A stretch of DNA of 64,000 nt from Pseudooceanicola sediminis (GTDB lineage Bacteria > Pseudomonadota > Alphaproteobacteria > Rhodobacterales > Rhodobacteraceae): contig NZ_QWJJ01000006.1 in the NCBI RefSeq assembly GCF_003575965.1, positions 186,001 through 250,000 on the forward strand, read 5' to 3'. Made by a program: the position numbers and the translations under genes. The notes under the pieces are model-generated. The model was not told the DNA's origin and did not search any database. It worked only from the letters and a program-made list of their open reading frames with translations. The number at the start of each line of letters is the position of its first letter. Position 1 is the stretch's first letter. Positions 42,635-50,859 of the stretch are shown in pieces.

Positions 42635-43240
42635 TCAGCCCTTGTCGGCGTCCTCGACGGGTTTGCGGTGACTGCCGTCACGGTCGCCATGGTCGCCCAT
42701 GTGGCGCCCGTCACGCCCGCCCATGCGCGGGCCGAACTTGCCCGGACGATCGCGCATCTTGTCCATACGATCTTTCGCGGCGGCGAATTCCTCTTCTGAG
42801 ATCGCGCCGTCACCATTTTTGTCGAGGCGTTCGAACATGGTTTTCGGGGCCGGAGCGGCGCCGGGTTTCATCTCGTCCGCGCTGAGCACGCCGTCATCGT
42901 TCTGGTCCAACCGGGCGATCATGCGTTCGGCCATCCGGGTCTGGCGATCTTCGCGGCGCTGTTCGGCCATGGCCTGCATGCGCGCGACCATTTCCTCGAC
43001 ACTGACGGTGCCGTTGCCATCGCTGTCCGCTTCGGAAAAGCGTTTGGCGGCAGCGGCATCAAGCTCGTCCTGGGTCACCTGGCCGTCACCGTTGGCGTCG
43101 AGCGTGGCAAAATCCATGTGCGGAGCGCCCTGCGGCCCGCCGCGCCCCTGTGGCATGTCGGATTGCTGTGCGATGGCCCCGACAGAAAGGGAGGTCAGCG
43201 CAAGTGCGGCAAGGCCGCTGAGAATGACTGCACGTTTCAT
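42635..43240 (-). CDS. Secreted EF-hand calcium-binding protein
   Basis: This 201-aa protein has a signal peptide (residues 1-24, VILSGLAALALTSLSVGAIA) and four EF-hand loops: DANGDGQVTQDE, DSDGNGTVSVEE, DQNDDGVLSADE and DKNGDGAISEEE. The tail is Gly/His/Arg/Asp-rich (RHMGDHGDRDGSHRK). It has a clean GGAGATATCCC ribosome site. It lies 259 bases upstream of the ECF sigma operon on the same strand. Such EF-hand genes next to a sigma/CnrX-like cassette suggest an envelope stress system that responds to calcium or metal. Confidence 0.92.
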   Translation of the reverse strand: MKRAVILSGLAALALTSLSVGAIAQQSDMPQGRGGPQGAPHMDFATLDANGDGQVTQDELDAAAAKRFSEADSDGNGTVSVEEMVARMQAMAEQRREDRQTRMAERMIARLDQNDDGVLSADEMKPGAAPAPKTMFERLDKNGDGAISEEEFAAAKDRMDKMRDRPGKFGPRMGGRDGRHMGDHGDRDGSHRKPVEDADKG

Positions 43241-43401
43241 GGGATATCTCCTCTGGTGCCTGTTCGTCAGATGGCCGGGGGGGCCGGTTTGGCCGTTCAG
43301 CCCGTCATCTGCATACTCATACGGGGGGCGCCGGCGGTTCCGTCGCGGGTCTGGCGATTTTCTTTTGACGGTCGGCCGTACCCTTCCCGATCCGCCGTGC
43401 C

Positions 43402-43443
43402 CTGACCTGCCCTGCCTGAGCTGCCCTGCCTGACCTGCCCTGT
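43402..43443 (+). repeat. 14-bp tandem repeat, three units
   Basis: CTGACCTGCCCTGC, CTGAGCTGCCCTGC and CTGACCTGCCCTGT follow in tandem. They lie in the divergent spacer between the EF-hand and DUF983 genes, a 302-base gap with no gene of its own. Confidence 0.75.
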
Positions 43444-43542
43444 GGCCGGGGATTTGCGACATGGAGCCGCAAGGACGATGCGCCACCTTTGAAAAACCGG
43501 CCCCGTGCCCCACCTTTCAGCATTCGTGGAAAGGATGCCGGT

Positions 43543-44007
43543 ATGCAGGACGATTGGGCCCAGACATACGAAACGCCCGCCGACCCATCTGTGACGCGCC
43601 AGAAGCCGCGTCCTGTCGAGGTCGCGGCACGACGGCCCGAGGCGCGCGCCGTCTGGCCCGCCCTGCGCCGGGGGTGGCGCCGGAAATGCCCCAAGTGCGG
43701 CGCGGGACCATTGCTGAACGGCTACCTGAAGGTGCGCGATCACTGCCCGGTCTGCCGCGAGGGTTATTTTCACCACCGCGCAGATGATGGCCCGGCCTAT
43801 CTGACCATCCTGATCGTCGGCCACCTGGCCGCACCGGGTTTGCTGATGGCCTATTCGACCTGGCAACCGGACCCGATGGTCCTGTTCACCACCTTCGCCA
43901 TTGGCACGGTCGCACTCTCCCTCTACCTTCTGCCCAGGCTCAAGGGCGCGCTGGTCGCGTTTCAGTGGGCGCGGCACATGCATGGCTTTGAAGAGGCGGC
44001 GCGCTGA
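43543..44007 (+). CDS. DUF983-family membrane protein
   Basis: This 154-aa protein starts at MQDDWAQTYE with an AAGGA ribosome site; the longer frame is discarded. A zinc-ribbon-like CPKCGAGPLLNGYLKVRDHCPVC (about 51-73, abridged) is followed by two membrane helices (YLTILIVGHLAAPGLLMAY, and VLFTTFAIGTVALSLYLL). This is the DUF983 layout, often found near cytochrome oxidase or NUDIX genes. Function is unknown. It lies 71 bases before the NUDIX gene. Confidence 0.87.
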   Translation: MQDDWAQTYETPADPSVTRQKPRPVEVAARRPEARAVWPALRRGWRRKCPKCGAGPLLNGYLKVRDHCPVCREGYFHHRADDGPAYLTILIVGHLAAPGLLMAYSTWQPDPMVLFTTFAIGTVALSLYLLPRLKGALVAFQWARHMHGFEEAAR

Positions 44008-44078
44008 GCGCCTGTTCCCCCATCACCGCGGGGCGGGCCTGTTCGCAGCCACCGCCGCGCGATGTCAGGGAGAGAGAG

Positions 44079-44789
44079 ATGACCGAGATTCCGATCCGCG
44101 ATGCAGCCACCGTGATCGCCCTGCGGGACCGCGACACGAACCCCAGGGTCCTGATGGGCCAGCGTGGCGCAAAAGCAGTCTTCATGCCGAACAAGTTCGT
44201 CTTTCCCGGCGGTGCGGTGGACCCCGACGATGCGAAGGTGCCCCTGGCCGCCCCCCTGCCCGAGCCTTGCGCCACGCGCCTGGGCGAGGATTGCACGTCA
44301 GGCCTGGTGCCCGCGCTGGCCGCCGCCGCCATCCGCGAGATGTGGGAGGAAACCGGGCTGGTGCTGGGCCGTCCCGGCCCCTGGCTGTCGCCGCCCGCAG
44401 ACTGGGCGGGCTTTGCCGCGACCGGCCATCTGCCCGATGCCTCGGGCCTTCAATTCATCTTTCGCGCCGTGACGCCGCCGGGGCGGCCGCGCCGTTTCGA
44501 CGCGCGGTTCTTCATCGTGGACGCCAATGCCGCCATCGCCGGGGATCCCGACGATTTTTCCGCCGCATCTGACGAGCTGTCGCAATTGCAGTGGATACCG
44601 CTGGCCGAGGTGCGCAGGTTCGACCTGCCCTTCATCACCGAAGTGGTCCTGGCCGAGGTCGCCCAACGGGTCACCGATCCCGGCCCGCCTGCCAGCGTCC
44701 CCTATTTCGCGCAAGGCGCCGAAGCGCAGATGTTCCGGCGCCTGAAAGGGCTGAGCCGGCTGACCGGGATCACCGATACCCGCGACTAG
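44079..44789 (+). CDS. NUDIX hydrolase
   Basis: This 236-aa protein of the larger NUDIX group (NUDT19/CoA-type length) begins MTEIPIRDAATVIALRDRD. The Nudix box is FPGGAVDPDD, an insertion of about 35 residues, then AAIREMWEETGLVLG (REMWEETG near 92). The insertion inside the box is typical of this subgroup. The substrate may be a CoA derivative or another nucleotide diphosphate. It overlaps the EamA gene tail-to-tail by 4 bases. Confidence 0.88.
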   Translation: MTEIPIRDAATVIALRDRDTNPRVLMGQRGAKAVFMPNKFVFPGGAVDPDDAKVPLAAPLPEPCATRLGEDCTSGLVPALAAAAIREMWEETGLVLGRPGPWLSPPADWAGFAATGHLPDASGLQFIFRAVTPPGRPRRFDARFFIVDANAAIAGDPDDFSAASDELSQLQWIPLAEVRRFDLPFITEVVLAEVAQRVTDPGPPASVPYFAQGAEAQMFRRLKGLSRLTGITDTRD

Positions 44790-45673
44790 GTCAGGACGAT
44801 CAGCGCCAGCACGCTGATGCTGATCAGCGCGATCCCAAGCCCCTCGCGGCGGCTGAGCGTTTCGCGGAAAAACAGCACCGACGCCAGCAGGCTGAGCACG
44901 ACTTCGGATTGTCCGACGGCATAGACGTAGGCCGCGTTTTGCAGGGTGAAGGCGCTGAACCAGCAAAAGCTGCCCGCGACCGATGTCAGCCCAACCAGCG
45001 ACGTGACCCGCCAGCCGGTGATGACGCGCGTGATTTCGCCCTTTTCACGCCAGGCCAGCCACGCCCCCATCAACAGCAGTTGCGAGGTGACGACCGCGAC
45101 CAGCGTGATCAGGGCGCGCACCTCGGGTCCGCCCGGCACCTCGAGCGAGGCACCCCGGTAGGTGACGCCCGACAGCGCGAAGAACAGGCCCGAGGTCAGC
45201 CCCAGCCCGGCCGCCCGATTGGCGAACCGTGACAGGCCGCGCCCGCCGGGCACGGGCGTGTCGGTCAGTGCCAGCACGCCGAACAGGCCGACGCAGATCG
45301 CCAGAAGTGCGGCAAGCGATACGGTTTCGCCCAGGATCAGAAAGCCGATAAAGGCAGTCAGCAGCACTTCGGTCTTTTTCAGGGTGATGCCGACGGCAAA
45401 GTTGCGGCTGCGGAACAACGCCACGACGCAGACCGTCGCCAGGATCTGGGTGACACCGCCCAGGATGGCGAGGCCCCAGAACCGCAGCGTGAGGTCGGGC
45501 CAGTCCAGCCCGCTGATCAGCAACGCGGCCCAAACCACCGGTGCCGCCCAGAGAAAGCGTGCGAATGTCGCCCCCGCCGGGCTGAGACCGGCCCCGGAGA
45601 GGTGCTTTTGCAACATGAAACGAGCGGTTTGCAGAACCACCGCTGCCAGGGTGAAGCCGATCCAGATATTCAT
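44786..45673 (-). CDS. EamA/DMT-family transporter
   Basis: This 295-aa inner-membrane protein has ten predicted membrane helices in two EamA repeats, the second beginning near residue 150 (LGLTSGLFFALSGVTYRGA). A helix ending in FCWFSAFTLQNAAYVYAVGQSEVVLS lies near 240-260 (abridged). It would export or exchange a small metabolite; the substrate cannot be read. It is followed upstream by the desaturase gene on the same strand, 15 bases apart. Confidence 0.88.
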   Translation of the reverse strand: MNIWIGFTLAAVVLQTARFMLQKHLSGAGLSPAGATFARFLWAAPVVWAALLISGLDWPDLTLRFWGLAILGGVTQILATVCVVALFRSRNFAVGITLKKTEVLLTAFIGFLILGETVSLAALLAICVGLFGVLALTDTPVPGGRGLSRFANRAAGLGLTSGLFFALSGVTYRGASLEVPGGPEVRALITLVAVVTSQLLLMGAWLAWREKGEITRVITGWRVTSLVGLTSVAGSFCWFSAFTLQNAAYVYAVGQSEVVLSLLASVLFFRETLSRREGLGIALISISVLALIVLT

Positions 45674-45688
45674 GCCGCATGGGATGCG

Positions 45689-46606
45689 CTATTGCCCCGG
45701 CGGACGCCAGAGGGGATGTGGCACCGGATCTTTCGCGCGGCAAAAATAGCGCAGGAAAACCCGTGCGTATGAGCGGTAGACATAGGAATCGTTGCGGCGC
45801 AGGTAGTGATCGCGGCGTCGCGCATACAGCCCCGGCAGATCATACCAGGGCCGCTGCGGGTGCATGTGATGCACGACGTGGAAATTGTTGTTGAGGAACA
45901 GCAGCGCCAGGGGGCCGCGATCTTCGATCACCACCGTTCGAGCGCGGGCCCGCATGTGCGCGCGATGTTCCAGATAGGTCCGGATCTTGAGCAGGGAGTG
46001 CCCCAGGTAACTGCCGAACAGCAACGCCCCCAACGTGATGTCCGCGAGCGTCACCTGCCAGGCGATCACCAGCCCCAGCGCAGGCAGATGCCAGGCCCAC
46101 CCCCGCGCCACGGCGCGATCCCCGGCGCGCAGGGCGATCCATTCCAGGCGGACAAAGCCGATGGTGCCGATCACCGGGCCGATGGCGATCCGGCCCAACA
46201 GGGTGTTGTTGACCTCCAGCACCCGCCGCGCCCAATGGGGTAGCCTTGCCCAGATGGCCGGATCCCAATAATTGCTCTCGGGGTCGTCATAGGGATCGGT
46301 GATCACCTCGTCCCGGTGGTGGGCGCGGTGTGTGGCGGCAAAGCGCAGGTACGGCACGATCAGCGATAGCGCCGGAAAGACCAGCGCCGCATTCAGCCAC
46401 TGGCGCCGAAACGGGTGGCCATGGATCACTTCGTGGCTGAGCGAGGAATGCAGGCAGGCCGTCAGGGCCACGACGGCAATCGCCAGCACCTGCGAAACAC
46501 CCGCCAGCCATGTGGTCGCCAGCCCCCAACACAGATAGCACAGAACCAGCAGCAGCAGCGTGGGCCATTCCACGCGACGTGGCCAGAACCTGCGCGGATC
46601 AGCCAT
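45689..46606 (-). CDS. Membrane fatty-acid desaturase
   Basis: This 305-aa di-iron membrane enzyme has three His boxes: HEVIHGH near residue 58, HRAHH near 90 and HVVHHMHP near 245. Four membrane helices are visible in total. The length is shorter than in acyl-CoA desaturases and fits the bacterial beta-carotene hydroxylase/desaturase-like group, so the substrate (lipid, carotenoid or other) is open. It overlaps the DUF2061 gene by 8 bases. Confidence 0.88.
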   Translation of the reverse strand: MADPRRFWPRRVEWPTLLLLVLCYLCWGLATTWLAGVSQVLAIAVVALTACLHSSLSHEVIHGHPFRRQWLNAALVFPALSLIVPYLRFAATHRAHHRDEVITDPYDDPESNYWDPAIWARLPHWARRVLEVNNTLLGRIAIGPVIGTIGFVRLEWIALRAGDRAVARGWAWHLPALGLVIAWQVTLADITLGALLFGSYLGHSLLKIRTYLEHRAHMRARARTVVIEDRGPLALLFLNNNFHVVHHMHPQRPWYDLPGLYARRRDHYLRRNDSYVYRSYARVFLRYFCRAKDPVPHPLWRPPGQ

Positions 46607-46805
46607 GCAGGCGGCCCCAGCGGATCCTGTCCCAGAGCCGTTCGTACAGGATGTAGGACACCAGCCCGAGGCCTGAATTGACCAGCGCCATGCCGCCCCC
46701 GAGGCGCAGCGACCCGGTAAAGAGGTAACCGACGAGCGCCATCATCACCGTGCCGAGACAGGTCCAGAGGATCGCCTTGACCAGACTGCGTGCCGCCGTT
46801 TCCAT
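46599..46805 (-). CDS. DUF2061 two-helix membrane protein
   Basis: This 68-aa protein, METAARSLVKAILWTCLGTVMM followed by GGGMALVNSGLGLVSYILYERLWDRI (both abridged), has two membrane helices and the DUF2061 ending YERLWDRIRWGR. It leads the desaturase gene and overlaps it. DUF2061 proteins are often near sulfate-assimilation or desaturase genes; their function is unknown. Confidence 0.85.
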   Translation of the reverse strand: METAARSLVKAILWTCLGTVMMALVGYLFTGSLRLGGGMALVNSGLGLVSYILYERLWDRIRWGRLHG

Positions 46806-46874
46806 GATGAGACCCCTCTGCTTGACCCGGACAGGGGTATCGCACGGCAGTCGGGGAGAAAATTCAGGATACTG

Positions 46875-46909
46875 TTAACAAATCCGTCTTATGGTGATAT
46901 AATTCACCA
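46875..46909 (+). promoter_or_regulatory. Strong promoter with operator, leaderless start of the XRE gene
   Basis: TTAACA (46875-46880) and TATAAT (46898-46903) are separated by exactly 17 bases. The -10 is the spacer of a perfect inverted repeat, TGGTGA-TATAAT-TCACCA (46892-46909). The ATG of the regulator follows at 46911, about where transcription should start, so the mRNA is probably leaderless. A repressor on this site would silence its own gene. Confidence 0.8.
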
Positions 46910-46910
46910 C

Positions 46911-47771
46911 ATGAGAGATATTATCGACAAGCGTCAGCGTGCCCTGCTGTTCCGTGATCGACTGCGCGATGCGATGCAACGCCGTGGTGTCAGCCAAAGC
47001 GCCCTGGCCCGCCAGATCGGAGTCGATCGATCCACAGTTTCACAATTGCTGGGCGGCGATGGTCCGCGCCTGCCAAATGCGCAGGTGGTGGGAGAATGCG
47101 CCGCCACGTTGGGCGTATCGGCGGATTGGTTGCTGGCCTTGTCGGAGCGTCCGGAAACAGCCGCCGACCTGCTGGCAACGTCGGCGGCGCTGACGGCGGC
47201 ACCAAGGGCGCTGGTGGATGAACAGATCTTTGCCTGGCACCGTGAGGCGGCAGGTTACAAGATCAGGCATGTGCCGGCAGGCCTGCCCGACATGATGAAG
47301 ACACATGCCCTGCTGGAATGGGAATACACGCCGCACCTGGGACGCACGACGCAACAGGCCATCAATGCGTCCGAAGATCGTCTGCAATGGATGCGCGGCG
47401 CCTATTCGGATTACGAGATCGCAGTGCCGCGCCACGAGATGATCGCCTTTGCCACCGCCACGGGATATTACGCCGATCTGCCGATGGCGCTGCGGATAGA
47501 ACAGATCGACCGGTTCATCGCCCTGAACGAGGCGTTGTATCCACGGCTGCGGCTTTACATGTTTGACGCGCGCCGGTTGTTTTCCGCCCCCATGACGGTC
47601 TTTGGCCCGCTGTTGGGCGTGCTGTACACCGGACAGAACTACATCGCGTTTCGCGATACCGAGCGGGTGCAGGCGCTGACGCAGAACTTTGACCAACTTG
47701 TGCGCGAAGCCTCGATCACCGCGCGCGCGCTGCCGCAATTCCTGCGCGACCTGAGAGAGGCGGTCGTGTAA
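46911..47771 (+). CDS. XRE-type helix-turn-helix regulator
   Basis: This 286-aa protein's N-terminal HTH (about 16-75) reads LRDAMQRRGVSQSALARQIGVDRSTVSQLLGG (abridged), followed by PNAQVVGECAATLGVSADWLL. The C-terminal 200 residues form an unassigned sensor domain with EWEYTPHLGRTTQQAI, MRGAYSDYEIAVPRHEM and TVFGPLLGVLYTGQNYIAF. It is divergent from the DUF2061/desaturase genes, with 105 bases between. The operator over its own -10 indicates autorepression, and the same site could control the desaturase unit. Confidence 0.88.
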   Translation: MRDIIDKRQRALLFRDRLRDAMQRRGVSQSALARQIGVDRSTVSQLLGGDGPRLPNAQVVGECAATLGVSADWLLALSERPETAADLLATSAALTAAPRALVDEQIFAWHREAAGYKIRHVPAGLPDMMKTHALLEWEYTPHLGRTTQQAINASEDRLQWMRGAYSDYEIAVPRHEMIAFATATGYYADLPMALRIEQIDRFIALNEALYPRLRLYMFDARRLFSAPMTVFGPLLGVLYTGQNYIAFRDTERVQALTQNFDQLVREASITARALPQFLRDLREAVV

Positions 47772-47940
47772 AGGCCGCCCCGCCCTCGCAACTGCGGTTT
47801 GGTTCTGCCAGGCGACCGGACTTGCCCGACCAAGCGGGAAAGGCGTGAAACCCTGCGTCCATGCTCAGGCTTCGCCCCCCCTGAGGGAACGACAGATCCC
47901 GCCGCAGGGCACCGTGTTCCGTCATATCGCCCTCTGCCTG

Positions 47941-48987
47941 TCAGAACGGCATCGGGTGCGCCTTGTGAACGATGTCGAGGTCCGCCAACACCTCATCCGA
48001 CAGGGTCAGATCCAGCCCGGCGATCACATGTTCCATCTGGTCAAGCGTCGTCGCGCCAAAGATCACGGATGCGGTAAACGGGCGTTGTGCCACCCAAGCC
48101 AGACACATATGCACCACGTCCAGATCGTGTTTGAAGGCCACGTCGATGTAATCGTCGATGGCAGGAAATACCCGTGGTGTCTTGCGACCACCAAGCTCCG
48201 GCGACAGGGTGATGCGCGAGCCCTTAGGTTTGGCGCGCCCCTGGTACTTGCCCGTCAAAAGGCCTGCCGCCAAGGGCGAAAAGGCCAGAAGGCCGACATC
48301 TTCGTTCGCGCAGAGCTCTGCCAGGTCGGTATCGAACTGACGGCACAGCAGCGAATATTCGTTCTGGATGGTGGCGGCACGCAACCATCCCGAGCCTTCG
48401 GCAATCCGCAACCATTGGGCCATGCCCCATGCGGTTTCATTCGACAGGCCAAAGGCGCGGATGGTGCCGCGCTTGCGCTCCTTCTCAAGCGCCAGAAGAC
48501 ATTCGCCCATGTTGTCCAGAACCGCGCGGGGGTTTTGCCCCGTCGGATCATACTGCCAGTTCTGCCGAAAGTGGTAGGACCCGCGGTTGGGCCAATGAAA
48601 CTGGTATAGGTCGATGTAGTCTGTCTTGAGGCGTCGCAACGACCCCTCGATCGTGGCAGGGATCGTGGCGGCCGAAATCGGCGCACCTTCCCGGGTATGT
48701 TCCATGCCCGCCCCTGAATGCTTGGTGGCCAGCACGATTTCGCTGCGGTGCCCGCGCGATTTCTCCATCCAGAGGCCGATGATGCGTTCGGTTCGGCCGA
48801 TCGTCTCTTCCTTCACCGGGTTGACCGGATACATTTCGGCGGTGTCGACAAAGTTCAACCCGTTCGCCAGCGCGGCATCGATCTGCTTATGCGCTTCGGC
48901 GCTGCGGGTCTGGTTCCCCCAGGTCATGGACCCGAGGCAGTACTGGGAAACCTCGATCCCCGTTCGTCCAAGCTGATTCATGCGCAT
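47941..48987 (-). CDS. Aldo/keto reductase (Tas-like)
   Basis: This 348-aa NADPH-dependent oxidoreductase barrel has the Tas/YajO-like start, MNQLGRTGIEVSQYCLGSMTWGNQT. Catalytic residues fit the tetrad: Asp-Tyr in FVDTAEMYPVNPVKE, Lys in VLATKHSG and His in YIDLYQFHWPNRG. The cofactor pocket has ALLTGK-like AAGLLTGKYQG. Starts at 48987 and 48981 are both possible. It is monocistronic. The substrate is unknown. Confidence 0.92.
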   Translation of the reverse strand: MRMNQLGRTGIEVSQYCLGSMTWGNQTRSAEAHKQIDAALANGLNFVDTAEMYPVNPVKEETIGRTERIIGLWMEKSRGHRSEIVLATKHSGAGMEHTREGAPISAATIPATIEGSLRRLKTDYIDLYQFHWPNRGSYHFRQNWQYDPTGQNPRAVLDNMGECLLALEKERKRGTIRAFGLSNETAWGMAQWLRIAEGSGWLRAATIQNEYSLLCRQFDTDLAELCANEDVGLLAFSPLAAGLLTGKYQGRAKPKGSRITLSPELGGRKTPRVFPAIDDYIDVAFKHDLDVVHMCLAWVAQRPFTASVIFGATTLDQMEHVIAGLDLTLSDEVLADLDIVHKAHPMPF

Positions 48988-49441
48988 GTGCTACTCATCC
49001 TTCGCCCCTCAAGTGCAATAATCGCGGAAAGTTACGATTTTCCTTCCTGTGATCGCGCCCACACGTTGCGCCTGCAACCTGTTGGCTGGATCAACTGGGA
49101 ATGCGTGCTTTTTCGTCCGTTGATCCTGTACAAAAATCCGGCAGATTGAAAACAAAATAGGAACGCATCACCACAGCTCGGGGCCAGAAAACCGCGACGC
49201 CGCGATTAGGCCCGTGCAGGGAACCCGATGCAGCGTAGCGGCCAGCCCGGCGTTTGCCCATTCTTACCCACGCCGCCCCTCGGGCACAGGCCGTCGAGGC
49301 CCGCCCCGAGCCTCGGACCACCGATCACGCGGCGCCTGCCATGCCGAGCAAAGCGCGACAAAATGCATCGACTGGTGTTAAACGGCATCGAATGTCGCAT
49401 ATCGGATGGCCTGATCGCGCCACGGGGCCGAAGACAGCATC
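48988..49441. other. Gene-free divergent region between the aldo/keto reductase and MFS genes
   Basis: A stretch of about 454 bases shows no supported gene. The A+T-richer part at 49010-49160 (AAAATAGGAACG, TACAAAAATC) should contain the promoters. The right part is GC-rich, with open frames on both strands that lack ribosome sites. No strong inverted repeat was found by eye. Confidence 0.45.
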
Positions 49442-50668
49442 ATGCGACTAATCCTAAGCCTGTCGGCGCTCTTTCTCTCGGTCATCCTTCTGCAACTGTC
49501 CTCTGGCGGCGTCGGCCCGCTGGATGCGCTGTCGGGCTTTGCCCTGGGGTTCAGCAAGGGCGAGATCGGCATGTTGGGTTCGGCGCATTTCGTCGGCTTC
49601 TTCATCGGCTGCTGGGGGGCGCCGCGCCTGATGGGCCGGGTGGGACACGCCCGGGCCTTTGCCGCCTTTACCGCGCTTGGGGCCATCGGGCTGATGGGCC
49701 ACATGATGGTTGTGAACCCCTACGCTTGGGCCGGTATGCGCATTGCCTCGGGTCTATGTGTCGCGGGGTGCTATACCGTGATCGAAGGGTGGCTGATGGC
49801 GCGGATCGAAAATGCCGACCGCGGACGCGTCACCGGACTCTACCGCGTTGCCGACATGGGGGCATCGCTGGTGGCGCAGCTGCTGATCGGCGTGCTGAGC
49901 CCGGCGAGCTATATCTCTTACAACCTGCTGGCGATGTTGTGTTGCGCGGCCCTGCTGCCGCTGGCGCTGTCGCGCGCAACGGCCCCCGAAATGCCGCAGG
50001 CGCCGCGCCTGCGCCCCGCGCTGGCGATCGAATGTTCGCCCCTGGCGGTGGTGGCCGTGATCGTGTCGGCCCTGTCCGGCGCGACCTTTCGCATGATCGG
50101 CCCGATCTACGGGCAGGAGGTAGGGCTGGTGCCAGAACAGCTCGCCTGGTTCCTGGCGCTGTTCATATTGGGTGGCGCATTGACGCAATATCCGACCGGC
50201 TGGCTTGCCGACAAATACGACCGACGCTGGGTTTTGGTGGGCATTTCCACCCTGACGCTGATCAGTTGCTTTTCGTCGGCGTTGTTTTCGACAGGGCCCG
50301 TTTCGACGCTGGTGAACGCCTTTGTCTTTGGCATGGTGACCTTTCCGGTCTATTCCGTCGCCTCGGCCCACGCCCACGATTTTGCCCGCAGCGACCAGCG
50401 GGCCGAACTTTCGGCTGCATTGCTGTTCTTTTATGCCGTCGGGGCAATCGCCGCGCCTTATCTTGCATCGCAACTGATCGTCGCGTTCGGGCCGCGGGCC
50501 ATCTTTGCCATGATCGCCTTGGGGCATGGTGTTCTGCTGACCTTTGGTCTGGCCCGGATGCGCGTACGCCCGGCCCCGGCGGCGGGATCGCGCACCCACT
50601 ACATCTATGCGCCGCGCACCTCTTTCGTGATCGGGCGACTGCTGAGAGGTTTGCGTGAACGCCGCTGA
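49442..50668 (+). CDS. MFS transporter, YcaD-like
   Basis: This 408-aa major-facilitator protein has 12 membrane helices. The loop motif after helix 2 is GAPRLMGRVGHARAF, and between helices 8 and 9 ALTQYPTGWLADKYDRRWV is the repeated form of the MFS signature. The pattern MRIASGLCVAGCYTVIEGWL resembles YcaD/YfkF-type carriers. The substrate is unknown. It stands alone, 191 bases before metG. Confidence 0.85.
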   Translation: MRLILSLSALFLSVILLQLSSGGVGPLDALSGFALGFSKGEIGMLGSAHFVGFFIGCWGAPRLMGRVGHARAFAAFTALGAIGLMGHMMVVNPYAWAGMRIASGLCVAGCYTVIEGWLMARIENADRGRVTGLYRVADMGASLVAQLLIGVLSPASYISYNLLAMLCCAALLPLALSRATAPEMPQAPRLRPALAIECSPLAVVAVIVSALSGATFRMIGPIYGQEVGLVPEQLAWFLALFILGGALTQYPTGWLADKYDRRWVLVGISTLTLISCFSSALFSTGPVSTLVNAFVFGMVTFPVYSVASAHAHDFARSDQRAELSAALLFFYAVGAIAAPYLASQLIVAFGPRAIFAMIALGHGVLLTFGLARMRVRPAPAAGSRTHYIYAPRTSFVIGRLLRGLRERR

Positions 50669-50859
50669 GCAGGCCCGGCGACGCCGGCGGTGCGCGTGGG
50701 CCCGCGTAGAAGAGACATCACTGCGCGGCGCAAATGGCATGATAAAGCGCATTTTTCGCATAAAAGGTCCGGGTGATCCTGCGGTCAGGCCCCTTCCGCC
50801 TCTGGCGCTTGTGGCGAGGGGGCGTTATTGGGGGCCAAGACGCATCTGAAGGGCATTTC

